From JBBTCX01 sp964494205 (GTDB lineage Bacteria > Planctomycetota > Phycisphaerae > UBA1845): a stretch of DNA of 64,000 nt. The notes beneath the pieces are model-generated. The model was not told where the DNA came from, did no database searches, and saw only the letters and a program-made list of their open reading frames with translations. Shown here piece by piece: positions 25,898-35,220 of the stretch. The stretch is from NCBI GenBank assembly GCA_964494205.1, contig CAZBRD010000004.1, positions 278,568 through 342,567 on the forward strand, in the 5' to 3' direction. Position 1 is the first letter of the stretch. Each line of letters starts with the position of its first letter. The translations under genes and the position numbers were made by a program.

Positions 25898-27126
25898 GCG
25901 TTGTCGAGCACTTCCAGCGGCGCGAAACGCTTCCCTTCCAAATACTCCAGCGACGCTCCGCCGCCGGTCGAGATGTGTGTCACATCATCGGCAAGACCCG
26001 CTTGCTCGATCGCAGCCGCACTGTCGCCGCCGCCGACAATCGTGATCGCACCGCGCTTCGTCACCTCAGCCATCGCTTCAGCCATGGCCATGGTGCCCTT
26101 GTCGAACGGCGGCGTCTCGAACACGCCCATCGGCCCATTCCAGAAGACCGTCTTCGCGCCGCGAATCACATCGCGAAACGCTCGAATCGAATCTGGACCA
26201 ATATCAAGACCCATCTGATTGGCCGGAATCGAATCCGTACACAAACGCAGACCCGCATCCGACGCAATTCGATCCGCAGACACCGAATCAACCGGCAATC
26301 GCAGCTTCCCGCCCGCGGCCTTCATCAGCACCTGTGCGGTTTCGATCAAGTCCTTTTCGACAAGACTCTTCCCCACGTTCATTCCCTTGGCTTCGAGGAA
26401 CGTGTAGGCCATCGCCCCGCCGATCGCGATGGTGTCACACCGTGTCATCAACGCACGAATAACCCCAAGTTTGTCGGATACCTTCGCCCCGCCGAGCAAG
26501 CAAACGAACGGTCGCGCCGGCTCCGTCATCGCCTGACCAAGGAACCGTAATTCCTGCTCCACCAGATAACCGATGACTCGCGGCTTGCCGGGCATCAACT
26601 GCGGCACGGTCAACATGCTCGCGTTATCACGGTGACACGTGCCGAACGCGTCGTTAACGTAAGCATCGCCCAACTCCGCGATCTGCTTGGCAAACGTCAG
26701 CTTTTTCTCATGAAGCTTCGGATCGCTGGCTGCCTTTGAATCCTTAATCGTCTCAGCCGAGTGATATCGCAGATTCTCCAGCAGCAAAACATCACCATCA
26801 CGAAGATTGGCGACCGCCGTCGAAACCTCGGCACCGACGCAATCATCCGCCAGGGTGACAGGTTGTCCCAGCAATCGTGACAACTGCTGCGCCACCGGCG
26901 CCAGCGAATCCTTTGTGCGATCCCCGCCATCGCCCTCGGGACGACCAAGGTGACTCATCAGTACGAGTCGCCCGCCTTCGTCGCGCAATTTCTTGATCGT
27001 CGGCAACGCCGACCGAATGCGTCGATCGTCGGTGATCCGTCCCTGCGGATCGATCGGCACGTTCAGATCGAGTCGCACTAGCACGCGCAACCCACGAACG
27101 CGAATGTCATCAACCGTTTTCTTCAT
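25894..27126 (-). CDS. pgk: Phosphoglycerate kinase
   Basis: Glycolytic enzyme making ATP and 3-phosphoglycerate from 1,3-bisphosphoglycerate. Signature motifs are RVLVRLDLNVPID at the N-terminus, LMSHLGRPEG, VNDAFGTCHRDNAS, LLGGAKVSDKLGV, FWNGPMGVFE and IVGGGDSAAA. Length 410 aa is a little above average. It lies 53 bases downstream of gap and overlaps rpe by four bases. Confidence 0.96.
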   Translation of the reverse strand: MKKTVDDIRVRGLRVLVRLDLNVPIDPQGRITDDRRIRSALPTIKKLRDEGGRLVLMSHLGRPEGDGGDRTKDSLAPVAQQLSRLLGQPVTLADDCVGAEVSTAVANLRDGDVLLLENLRYHSAETIKDSKAASDPKLHEKKLTFAKQIAELGDAYVNDAFGTCHRDNASMLTVPQLMPGKPRVIGYLVEQELRFLGQAMTEPARPFVCLLGGAKVSDKLGVIRALMTRCDTIAIGGAMAYTFLEAKGMNVGKSLVEKDLIETAQVLMKAAGGKLRLPVDSVSADRIASDAGLRLCTDSIPANQMGLDIGPDSIRAFRDVIRGAKTVFWNGPMGVFETPPFDKGTMAMAEAMAEVTKRGAITIVGGGDSAAAIEQAGLADDVTHISTGGGASLEYLEGKRFAPLEVLDNA

Positions 27127-27179
27127 AGGCTCCAGTCGAGCGAGAGGTCAATGCGGAACAAATCGTTAAGAGAATTTCG

Positions 27180-28205
27180 CTACATTTTTCCGACGCGGGC
27201 CACGAGGTCAGCCGTTCGCGACGCATATCCCCATTCGTTGTCATACCACGCGACCACCTTGACCATGTTTCCGCCGTTGGCCGGCATCGTCATCGTGCTC
27301 AGCCCATCGACGATCGAGCTGTGCGGATTGCCCACGATGTCAGTACTCACCAGCGGGTCTTCGCTGTATTCCACGATTCCCTTCATCTTGCCTTGCGCAG
27401 CCGACTTCAGCACCGCGTTGACTTCCGCCACCGTCACCGACTTTTTGAGCGTCGCGACCAAGTCGACAATCGATCCATCCGGCACCGGCACGCGCAGCGA
27501 GAATCCGTTCAGCTTTCCGTTCAATTCAGGAATGACTTTCCCTACCGCTTTAGCGGCCCCGGTCGTCGTCGGAATGATGTTTACCCCCGCCGCTCGCGCT
27601 CGGCGCGGGTCCTTATGAATCATGTCATTAACTTGCTGATCGTTCGTATAAGCATGAACTGTTGTCATCAAACCTTCAACGATTCCGAAGGCGTCGTTCA
27701 GCAGCTTGACCACCGGTGCGAGGCAGTTCGTCGTGCAGCTCGCGTTTGACAAGCAAACATGACTGTTGCTCAGTTTCTCATCATTGACCCCAAGCACCAC
27801 GGTAATGTCCGGCTCATCACTCGCTGGCGCACTGAGCACGACCTTCTTCGCACCCGCCTTGATATGGTCGCCATAGCCGCCCTTATCGCTCTGTCGCGAC
27901 GTGAAGATGCCGGTCGACTCCACCACGACGTCCACCTTCATGTCCCCCCACGGCAACTTCGCCGGCACGCGCTCGCTCAGAACCTTGATTTCCTTGCCAT
28001 TCACAATCAACGCGTTCTCGGTCGCTTCAACGGTTCCCGCGAATCGCCCGTGGACCGAATCGTACTTCAGCAGATTGCGCAGCGCCGTCGGACTACTAAG
28101 GTCGTTGATAGCTACGATGTCGAACTCGCTCTTCCGCGCGTCCATCGCCCGAAACGTAAGCCGCCCTATGCGCCCGAAACCGTTAATTCCTACCCTGATG
28201 GCCAT
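27180..28205 (-). CDS. gap: Glyceraldehyde-3-phosphate dehydrogenase, type I
   Basis: NAD-dependent glycolytic dehydrogenase. GINGFGRIGRLTFRAM is the NAD-binding start; the catalytic Cys is in SNASCTTNCLAP; and AYTNDQQVNDM and WYDNEWGYASR are family hallmarks. ATG 28205 gives 341 aa and has CAGGAG 10 bases upstream; the frame stays open another 43 codons but that extension is not family-like. First gene of the gap-pgk-rpe group. Confidence 0.96.
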   Translation of the reverse strand: MAIRVGINGFGRIGRLTFRAMDARKSEFDIVAINDLSSPTALRNLLKYDSVHGRFAGTVEATENALIVNGKEIKVLSERVPAKLPWGDMKVDVVVESTGIFTSRQSDKGGYGDHIKAGAKKVVLSAPASDEPDITVVLGVNDEKLSNSHVCLSNASCTTNCLAPVVKLLNDAFGIVEGLMTTVHAYTNDQQVNDMIHKDPRRARAAGVNIIPTTTGAAKAVGKVIPELNGKLNGFSLRVPVPDGSIVDLVATLKKSVTVAEVNAVLKSAAQGKMKGIVEYSEDPLVSTDIVGNPHSSIVDGLSTMTMPANGGNMVKVVAWYDNEWGYASRTADLVARVGKM

Positions 28206-28247
28206 GACCGTTAGGCTCCTGTTTTTGGCGATAAGCCGTTGAGAGGG

Positions 28248-28271
28248 TGTGAGACGGATTTCCAACCCGCC
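28248..28271. repeat. Degenerate TGTGGGAC-family element
   Basis: TGTGAGACGGATTTCC followed by AACCCGCC, upstream of gap. It aligns by eye with the TGTGGGACCGGTTTCC elements at 3086 and 50229 but has lost part of the stem pairing. Confidence 0.35.
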
Positions 28272-28496
28272 ACCTGACGCTGCACGTCCACACCGATTCT
28301 CGCGCGGCGTTATCGGAAACAAACCTACGAACAAGCCCCAGCATGGTCAAGGTGGGGGGTTTTCCTCCTCATACCACCTGACGATTTTGTCGATTTTCGC
28401 ATGAAACCTACAGACTTGGCCCGCACTGTGCTATGGTTACTACGGGGGAGGCGCGTGCAAAGGGCTTTTGTCTCGGACTTTGGTAAGCACAGGGAA

Positions 28497-29432
28497 ATGA
28501 AACACTCGCGATTTGCGTTCTGGTTGGTCGTAATAATCGGCGTTCTGGGGGTATCTGACTTTGCCCTGGCTTGGGGACCAGCCACCCACATCGGCATCAG
28601 CCAGCAGGTATTATCCCAACTCGGCCTGCTTCCTTCCGCCGTCGCTGCCATACTGGCACGCTACGGGGCAGCCTATTTATACGGATCGATCGCGGCGGAC
28701 GTGGTCTTCGCCAAGCGGATGAGCAAGGTGAAGCAGTTTTGCCACCACTGGTCAACAGCGTTTCGCATGTTGCAAACGGCTGAATCCGACGAGCACAAAG
28801 CTTTTGCTTACGGCTACCTCTCGCATCTGGCAGCCGACACTGTCGCCCACGGAAAGTACGTCCCACGGCAAATCATCGCCAGCGAAAGCTCGGTCAACTT
28901 CGGCCATCTGTATTGGGAACTTCGGGCCGACGGGCTCGCTTGTGAACCGTCATGGGCAGCGCTCGATGAGATTCTGCGAACGAACCAATCGACGCACCAC
29001 TCGCTGCTTGGTCAACATATTACGAATACGCTTTTGCCCTTCGCGATGAACCGCATGTTGTTTCACGGCATGAACGCTCTGACCGTTCGCCAGAGCTTCC
29101 GTCGCACGATCGGAACCGCCGGACGACTCTCTCGCTTCCCGCTCTCGACGAACATGCTGGACAGTTATCAAAATGAATGTGTCGATCGCATTCAGGCGAT
29201 CCTCACCGATGGAGCATCGTCCTCGCTCCTTCGCGAAGACCCCAACGGAACATCCGCCCTCATGCAGGTTCGCGTTAATCGACGAGAGGCCAAGCAAATG
29301 CGCATTCGAGGAAACTTGGCCCACCGCCGACTACGTGAAACGTCATCTTCGTTCGCGCCGTTTCAGCGTCCCTACTCGCCGCGACCGAAGGCCATCGCCG
29401 ATCCCTCGCAAACAACCATCACTGCCCCATAG
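28497..29432 (+). CDS. Secreted zinc-dependent phospholipase C-like protein
   Basis: 311 residues. The signal peptide (core FWLVVIIGVLGVSDFALA) ends just before WGPATHIGISQQVL. The Trp at the mature N-terminus, the early His, and FAYGYLSHLAADTVAHG match the zinc-dependent phospholipase C/nuclease P1 fold, in which the N-terminal Trp and several His and Asp residues hold zinc. The C-terminal 60 residues are basic and probably disordered. ATG 28497 is preferred to 28401 because it starts the signal peptide. Substrate not determined. Confidence 0.75.
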   Translation: MKHSRFAFWLVVIIGVLGVSDFALAWGPATHIGISQQVLSQLGLLPSAVAAILARYGAAYLYGSIAADVVFAKRMSKVKQFCHHWSTAFRMLQTAESDEHKAFAYGYLSHLAADTVAHGKYVPRQIIASESSVNFGHLYWELRADGLACEPSWAALDEILRTNQSTHHSLLGQHITNTLLPFAMNRMLFHGMNALTVRQSFRRTIGTAGRLSRFPLSTNMLDSYQNECVDRIQAILTDGASSSLLREDPNGTSALMQVRVNRREAKQMRIRGNLAHRRLRETSSSFAPFQRPYSPRPKAIADPSQTTITAP

Positions 29433-29580
29433 GAAGTACAAACACTGCGAGTATCGATCACCTGCATCGTCGCTGCCCTCCTTACAAGACGATTAGAAGA
29501 TCGAACCTATAATCGTTTTGAAGCAAGAACTGTTTGAGAAAGAGTGATTATTTGGATTCGCAGGAACCGAGAGTGTCGTC

Positions 29581-30567
29581 ATGAAAGTTGCACTGATGGG
29601 CGGAACCAGCGCAAGCTACGCCGCCCTGGACGCATTAATTCGCAACGACGTCGAGCTGACCGGCGTGCTCGGCCTCGACGAGTCGTTGGCCGATCGCGAG
29701 AGCGACTATTGTTCTCTACGCGACTTGGCTGCCAAAGCGTCCTTGCCTTTTCTTCCGTTCACTTCGATTCGCGATCGACAAGTCGAGCTTTTCATCCGGA
29801 CACACCGACCCGACCTCCTCTGGGTCGTCGGCTTTACGCAGAATGTTCCGGACTCGCTGATCCGCCTCGCTCGCGACGGCTGCGTTGGCTACCACCCCAC
29901 GATGTTGCCGCGAGGCCGCGGACGCTCGCCTATCACGTGGACCATGCTTCAGGGCGAACCCGCAGGGGCTACTCTCTACTTCCTCGCCGGCGAACCTGAA
30001 ACCGGCGACATCATCATGCAACGTCAAGTGCCGGTTCATTCCGACGACTACGCAGGGGATCTAGTCGAACGAACAAACCAAATGCTGGCACTGCTAGTGA
30101 AGGAACTGTCGCCGCTCATTCGCCTCGGATCGCTCCCGCGCATCCCGCAGGAGCATCGCAAAGCTACTCAATACTCGCGGCGAACCAGAGAAGACGATTT
30201 AATCGACTGGAACCACACCACGGATCGCATTCTTCGCCTGATTCGGGCTACGAGTCGACCATTCACCGGAGCGACAACCACGCTGGGGAGCACGACGATG
30301 AACATCTGGCGTGCAAGACCAGCATCTCCGCTGGAAACAGACCCTGTTGTGGGACTGAAGGAATGCGGCTCCATTCTCAAGCTCAACGACGAGGGCCACG
30401 CCATGGTCCGCACCGGCGACGGCGGCCTGTGGATGACCGACTTTACCTCAAACGGCCACACGCGGCCGATCGAATTAGCGGTAGGCAAAGTCCTCGGTTC
30501 GCCCGCCGCACCCAAACCCGGAAAAGAACCAAATAATCACAACGTCGGCCAGCAGCGTTTGCGCTGA
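29581..30567 (+). CDS. Formyltransferase related to methionyl-tRNA formyltransferase
   Basis: 328 residues. The formyl-tetrahydrofolate-binding Rossmann domain has the catalytic His in GYHPTMLPRGRGRSPI and the Asp in AGEPETGDIIMQ. The C-terminal barrel begins RTREDDLIDWNHTTDRILRL and PFTGATTTLG, as in Fmt and ArnA. The N-terminal 80 residues diverge from Fmt and the expected SLLP motif is replaced by TMLP, so it may formylate an amino sugar or other amine rather than initiator tRNA. A monocistronic plus-strand gene. Confidence 0.75.
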   Translation: MKVALMGGTSASYAALDALIRNDVELTGVLGLDESLADRESDYCSLRDLAAKASLPFLPFTSIRDRQVELFIRTHRPDLLWVVGFTQNVPDSLIRLARDGCVGYHPTMLPRGRGRSPITWTMLQGEPAGATLYFLAGEPETGDIIMQRQVPVHSDDYAGDLVERTNQMLALLVKELSPLIRLGSLPRIPQEHRKATQYSRRTREDDLIDWNHTTDRILRLIRATSRPFTGATTTLGSTTMNIWRARPASPLETDPVVGLKECGSILKLNDEGHAMVRTGDGGLWMTDFTSNGHTRPIELAVGKVLGSPAAPKPGKEPNNHNVGQQRLR

Positions 30568-30639
30568 ATCAACGGACAATAACGACCTGATATTACTTCT
30601 TAATGGGCTTCTCTTTGACGACGGCGCGAGTTCGTTTGA

Positions 30640-31287
30640 TTATTCGTCGACCATGTCGTCGTCGAGTGCGGAAATGATCATCAAGGTGCAACCACCGACG
30701 GTTCGCTGAACGTCGTGCTTGCTTCCTACCGGCGCCCGCTGATAGTCGCCGGGCCCAAGCACTATCGCATCACCAACGTGCAAATCGCCCTCAATCACCA
30801 GGCACTCTTCGGGCCCATTGTGCACATGGCGGGGATACGATGCCCCGGCCTCCATGCGAATGAGCGCAGTGAATTGGTTACGGTCTCGATCGACAAACAA
30901 ACGGCGGATGGACACGCCCTCGACGCCGGTAGCCTCCCACGAATTGTCGTCCGCCCTTCGGGTGAAAAGGCTTGTCCGATCATCATCAGTGGTCCATGCC
31001 CGCCAAACTTGCACTTCAGCTTTTCCTGCCGTCCGGCCCGCTTCCGTGTCTTGGTCGATCCTCTGCATCAGGCGAGATCGAGCAGAGGCAGACGGATCGA
31101 CGGGGGTGACCATATCTGCCAGAAATTCCGTGGCTGCAATCAATTGGCGCAATTCAGACGTGCAAAGCGGGCACCGCTCATCGAGGTGTCGTTCAAACGC
31201 GGCGCGTAATGGCTCATCCATCGCTCCGGTGTGATACAACGAAGCCAACTCTGCAGGATCGCCAATGGTGTGTTTGCTCGCCGTCAT
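30640..31287 (-). CDS. ChrR-type cupin anti-sigma factor
   Basis: 215 residues. The N-terminal zinc-binding anti-sigma part holds FERHLDERCPLCTSEL (H-x4-C-x2-C arrangement). The C-terminal cupin has YPRHVHNGPEECLVIEGDLHVGD, the family block with His and Glu metal ligands, as in ChrR. In the known systems such a protein holds an ECF sigma factor until singlet oxygen or peroxide stress. Its ATG lies 11 bases after the sigma gene stop, so the pair is an operon. Confidence 0.88.
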   Translation of the reverse strand: MTASKHTIGDPAELASLYHTGAMDEPLRAAFERHLDERCPLCTSELRQLIAATEFLADMVTPVDPSASARSRLMQRIDQDTEAGRTAGKAEVQVWRAWTTDDDRTSLFTRRADDNSWEATGVEGVSIRRLFVDRDRNQFTALIRMEAGASYPRHVHNGPEECLVIEGDLHVGDAIVLGPGDYQRAPVGSKHDVQRTVGGCTLMIISALDDDMVDE

Positions 31288-31298
31288 CGAGTTTCGCC

Positions 31299-31883
31299 TT
31301 ACGCCGAAAGTCTCTGTCGATCGCCCAACAACTCGCGCAATCGCCTCATACCCAGTCGAATCCGCGTCTTCGCCGTCCCCAGCGGAATCTCCTGCACTTT
31401 TGCAATTTCCTCATGCGTCAACCCGCCGAAGAACGCCAAGCTGATCGCTGCACACTGTTCCGCAGGAAGTTGTTGCAAAGCGTCGCGTGCCGCTCTTTCC
31501 GATTCACTCATTCCCGTGAACGAGACCGCGGAATGGCCTTGATCCTCCGAACGTTCTAGTCGGACTCGCAAATCAACCCGGCGGCTGCGAAGTCGATCGA
31601 CCGCTTTCGATCGCGCGATCGTTAGCAGCCAAACGCGCACGCTCCCGCGAGTTTCATCAAATCGATCAATCTGCTGCCATGCCTGCCAGAATGTCTCTTG
31701 CAACAGCTCCTCTGCGTCGGCATTGGAACCCAGCAGGCGCGAGAGCAATCCAAACACACAAGCGGCATGGCGATCATATAGAACGCCGAAAGATTGCTTG
31801 TCGCCGTCCGCAATCCTGATTACGAGTTGTTGATCTGACAACTCCACTGGTTCCCCCGTCGTGGCCACTCTCCATATCCGCAT
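31299..31883 (-). CDS. ECF sigma factor (RpoE/SigK-like)
   Basis: About 194 residues. Region 2 spans VLYDRHAACVFGLLSRLL to EELLQETFWQAWQQIDRF and VRVWLLTIARSKAVDRLR; region 4 spans LQQLPAEQCAAISLAFFGG, LTHEEIAKVQEIPLGTAKTRI. It should direct RNA polymerase to stress promoters and be held by the ChrR-type partner downstream. The ATG at 31883 is the first reasonable start; the open frame extends 22 codons further. It diverges from the DUF4331 gene at 32155, a probable target. Confidence 0.9.
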   Translation of the reverse strand: MRIWRVATTGEPVELSDQQLVIRIADGDKQSFGVLYDRHAACVFGLLSRLLGSNADAEELLQETFWQAWQQIDRFDETRGSVRVWLLTIARSKAVDRLRSRRVDLRVRLERSEDQGHSAVSFTGMSESERAARDALQQLPAEQCAAISLAFFGGLTHEEIAKVQEIPLGTAKTRIRLGMRRLRELLGDRQRLSA

Positions 31884-32033
31884 TGACGATGTCCCAAGTA
31901 TACAAACACGCAAGCATAAGGGGAATGCAACGAAAGTGTACGAACACACCTATGTTTTGGATTCATGATTTGATGCTCTAAAAAATAAACGATTCATAGA
32001 AATCCAAATCTGCTCCTCATCCGTAAGGTGATC

Positions 32034-32115
32034 GGGCGAGGCGCATTTCCAGGGGGGAATCCGCGATCGTTTAACGCGTCATCTGCGGGTGGGGCCGGGG
32101 AAATGCGCCTCACCC
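32034..32115. repeat. Inverted repeat with 17-base arms ahead of the DUF4331 gene
   Basis: GGGCGAGGCGCATTTCC at 32034-32050 is the reverse complement, with one mismatch, of 32099-32115, across a 48-base spacer. It sits in the divergent region between the ECF sigma and DUF4331 genes, 40 bases before the DUF4331 start. It may be a mobile palindromic element or a long leader hairpin controlling the downstream gene. Confidence 0.7.
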
Positions 32116-32154
32116 ACATAATGGTCACATGCTAACAAGGACAAGGGGACACAA

Positions 32155-33648
32155 ATGAAAAGTACGATTGGAAGTCAAACACGTAACACGTTGCTCAACG
32201 CAAGCTCTATCGCCATCAGCCTAATAGCCTGCCTCGGCTCGATTGTGCAAGCATCGAGCCACCGCGAAGCGCCGTTCATCACTGAAAACCCGAAAGTCGA
32301 CGCGACCGACTTCTACATGTTCAATTCATATGAACCAGGCCGCGAAGGCTACGTGACGCTTATTGCAAACTACATTCCGTTGCAGGACCCATACGGCGGC
32401 CCTAACTACTTCACCATGGACCCCAACGCGCGGTACGACATCCACATCGACAACGACGGCGACGCACGCGAAGATGTTACTTTCCGCTTCGAGTTCACCA
32501 ACGTGCTGAAAAACCTTACCGTGCCGGTCGGCGGTGTGAACGTCTCCGTACCGCTCATGAACATCGGCGGCATTGGCCCGCAATTGAACGCTACCGGCCC
32601 GCTCAACATCATCGAGAACTTCACCGTCAAGGTAGCTTTCGGTCACAACCCATTGCCGGCTACTCAGAACGTCGTCAACGCAGCTACAGGGTCTACCACA
32701 TTCATCAAGCCGGCGGACAACATCGGCACGAAATCAATCCCTGATTACGCCGCATATGCCACCAATCATGTGTATGACGTCGCCTTCCCGGGCTGGTGCA
32801 CAACAAATGGCCGCATGTTCGTCGGCCAGCGAAAGGACCCCTTCGTCGTCAACCTGGGAAAAACTTTTGACCTCGTGAATTTAAATCCGCTTGGCCCCGT
32901 TGACGGTGGAGTCGACGATCTGGCTAATAAGAACGTCACCTCACTCATTCTCGAAATTCCGACATCATGCCTTACGGAAGATGATTCGGTGATTGGCGGC
33001 TGGACGACCGCGAGCCTAAGAAAGACCAGAAACCTGATCACAAACCCGACGTTTGCCATCCCATCACAGGAAACGGGGACGTTCATACAGGTGTCACGAC
33101 TTGGCATGCCGCTGGTAAACGAATTGGTGATTGGGCTCAAGGACAAAGATCGCTTCAACGCCAGCGAAGCCGTGAACGACGGGCAATTCGCGATTTACGT
33201 GACCAACCCGACGCTGCCGGTTTTGCTCAATGTTCTGTTCGGCGTGACGCCGCCATGCCTGCCGAGAAACGACCTGGTAGCCGCATTCCTCACCGGCGTC
33301 CCAGGACTTAACAAACCCATCGACGTAACACCCGCCGAAATGCTCCGCCTGAACACTAACACGAGCGCAACAAACGGCATCCCCGCAAAACCGAAAGGCA
33401 TGCAAAACAACCTCGGCGTCATCGGCGGCGACCTCGCCGGGTTCCCCAACGGCCGGCGGCCAGGCGACGACGTAGTCGATATCGCGCTTCGCGTCGTCAT
33501 GGGCGTCCTCTATCCAGACGCAGGCGAGCCAAATGGCTGCGCACCTGCGGGGACACTTCCCTTGACCGACGGAGCCATCGTCAACGACAGCTTCTTCGAT
33601 GAAACCTTCCCTTATCTGCTAACCCCGCTGCCCGGTTCCGGCTCGTAG
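32155..33648 (+). CDS. DUF4331 family exported protein
   Basis: 497 residues with a signal peptide (core IAISLIACLGSIVQA). The mature chain opens with SSHREAPFITENPKVDATDF, the hallmark of DUF4331, and continues with YIPLQDPYGGPNYFTMD and DVTFRFEF. The function is unknown; the family is usually extracytoplasmic. AAGGGG precedes the ATG. Divergence from an ECF/ChrR operon suggests stress-induced expression; this is inference. Confidence 0.88.
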   Translation: MKSTIGSQTRNTLLNASSIAISLIACLGSIVQASSHREAPFITENPKVDATDFYMFNSYEPGREGYVTLIANYIPLQDPYGGPNYFTMDPNARYDIHIDNDGDAREDVTFRFEFTNVLKNLTVPVGGVNVSVPLMNIGGIGPQLNATGPLNIIENFTVKVAFGHNPLPATQNVVNAATGSTTFIKPADNIGTKSIPDYAAYATNHVYDVAFPGWCTTNGRMFVGQRKDPFVVNLGKTFDLVNLNPLGPVDGGVDDLANKNVTSLILEIPTSCLTEDDSVIGGWTTASLRKTRNLITNPTFAIPSQETGTFIQVSRLGMPLVNELVIGLKDKDRFNASEAVNDGQFAIYVTNPTLPVLLNVLFGVTPPCLPRNDLVAAFLTGVPGLNKPIDVTPAEMLRLNTNTSATNGIPAKPKGMQNNLGVIGGDLAGFPNGRRPGDDVVDIALRVVMGVLYPDAGEPNGCAPAGTLPLTDGAIVNDSFFDETFPYLLTPLPGSGS

Positions 33649-33730
33649 TCGTATTCAATAGGTGCGATTATCATCCATTGGGGTGGGTTGCGAGTTGAGC
33701 CAATACCTCTGGCAGTATATGACGATAAGA

Positions 33731-33768
33731 CGAGGCGACCCGAATATTAGTCGCCTCGTTTTCTTTTT
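33731..33768 (+). terminator. Rho-independent terminator
   Basis: Perfect 9-bp stem CGAGGCGAC/GTCGCCTCG with a 10-base loop, followed by TTTTCTTTTT. It ends the DUF4331 transcript just before the DUF4198 gene, whose own start is at 33780, so the latter is either separately promoted or reached by readthrough. Confidence 0.9.
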
Positions 33769-33779
33769 GGAGAAGATTC

Positions 33780-34607
33780 ATGTTGCGTCGGAAAAACTTC
33801 GCTGTGTGGGTAGGACTCATTTGCACCGTCGCCAATGCCCACGATTTCTGGATTGAACCAGCCACTTTTCAGCCGAAAGAAAACGATCTCGTTCGGGTGG
33901 CATTGAAGGTCGGAGAACACTTCAAAGGCGAGCCGGTGGGACGAACGCCCGAACGAATCGCCAAGTTTGTGGCCATGAATGCAAACGAAAGCACGGATGT
34001 AATTGGTTCCGAAGGACACGACCCGGCTGGCATGTTTCGTGCAAAGAAGCCCGGCGTCTATGTCATTGGTTATCGCAGCACTGAATCCTACATCGAGCTT
34101 AAGGCGGAGGACTTCGAAGCTTACCTGAAAGAAGAGGGCATCGACGAGGTCAGCAAGCTTCGCAAGGAACGTGGCGAATCAGACAAACCGGGGCGCGAGG
34201 GTTACTCTCGCGCGGTCAAGAGTCTCGTCAATGTCGGACCGGCTGCCTCATCTGGGTTCGACCAATCGCTCGACTTTCCGCTCGAATTGTTTCCGGAGAG
34301 TAATCCGTATACGCTGAAAGTCGGCTCGGAGCTTGGTGTTCGTCTCACGTTCAATAAGAAGCCCTTGGCCAACGCTCTCATCGTAGCCATGCCAAAGGAC
34401 AAACCCGACGAAGAACAATCTTTACGTTCCGACAGTCAGGGGCACGTATCATTCAAAATGGAGCGGCCAGGCATGTGGATGATCAAGACAGTGCACATGT
34501 TTCCCGACCCGCCGAGAAACCGAGATGAAGGAGCAAAAGACCCAGACTGGCAGAGTCTCTGGGCGTCGCTCACTTTTGAGATCAGCGGGGAGAAAGCGGA
34601 GAAGTAA
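33780..34607 (+). CDS. DUF4198 family periplasmic protein
   Basis: 275 residues with a short signal peptide ending near ANAHDFWIEP. The mature start HDFWIEPATFQP and the later WASLTFEI fit DUF4198, a family often found with metal (nickel/cobalt) uptake or TonB systems but of unsettled function. GGAGA precedes the ATG. A strong terminator separates it from the DUF4331 gene. Confidence 0.85.
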   Translation: MLRRKNFAVWVGLICTVANAHDFWIEPATFQPKENDLVRVALKVGEHFKGEPVGRTPERIAKFVAMNANESTDVIGSEGHDPAGMFRAKKPGVYVIGYRSTESYIELKAEDFEAYLKEEGIDEVSKLRKERGESDKPGREGYSRAVKSLVNVGPAASSGFDQSLDFPLELFPESNPYTLKVGSELGVRLTFNKKPLANALIVAMPKDKPDEEQSLRSDSQGHVSFKMERPGMWMIKTVHMFPDPPRNRDEGAKDPDWQSLWASLTFEISGEKAEK

Positions 34608-34630
34608 ACGCGAAAAGGAGTTGCCTCCTG

Positions 34631-35206
34631 TTATGCACGCTGTCGCAGGAAATTAGCGATTAGCTTTCCGCCCTCTTCTGTCAGAAAACTCTCCGGGTGA
34701 TACTGCACACCCTCGATGGGCATACTCTTGTGCCGTATCCCCATTAACTCCTTACGATCCGTCCACGCGGAAACGATGAAGTCCTTCGGCAAGCTCGCCT
34801 GCTCCACAACCAGCGAGTGATACCGCGTAGCCGTAAATGGATTCGGCATATCGTCATACACGCCCTTGCTGTCGTGATGAATGGGACTCGTCTTGCCGTG
34901 CATGAGCCGCCCCGCACGCACCACCTTCCCGCCAAACGCTTGCCCGATGCACTGATGGCCAAGGCAAACGCCCAGAATCGGAATCTTGCCCGCGAAACTC
35001 TTGATCGCGTCCATGCTCACGCCACCCTCATCCGGTGTACAAGGACCGGGCGAAACAATCAGGTGCGACGGGTTCCACGAGATCAGTTCGTCCAACGTGG
35101 CTGCGTCATTGCGAACCACCGAAACCTCATATCCCGCGCGCAGCTCACCGATTTTCTGCACGATGTTGTACGTGAACGAGTCGTAGTTATCGATGAGCAG
35201 GATCAT
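34631..35206 (-). CDS. trpG: Anthranilate/aminodeoxychorismate synthase glutaminase subunit
   Basis: Class I glutamine amidotransferase of 191 residues that supplies ammonia to anthranilate or aminodeoxychorismate synthase. Motifs are LIDNYDSFTYNIVQ, VSPGPCTPDEGG, the Cys nucleophile in GVCLGHQCIGQAFGG, and the His/Glu pair in VQYHPESFLTEEG. From sequence alone TrpG and PabA cannot be separated, and many bacteria share one for both. It follows hemW by 14 bases; no trp synthase genes are nearby. Confidence 0.9.
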   Translation of the reverse strand: MILLIDNYDSFTYNIVQKIGELRAGYEVSVVRNDAATLDELISWNPSHLIVSPGPCTPDEGGVSMDAIKSFAGKIPILGVCLGHQCIGQAFGGKVVRAGRLMHGKTSPIHHDSKGVYDDMPNPFTATRYHSLVVEQASLPKDFIVSAWTDRKELMGIRHKSMPIEGVQYHPESFLTEEGGKLIANFLRQRA

Positions 35207-35220
35207 TCAATTCTCAGTCT

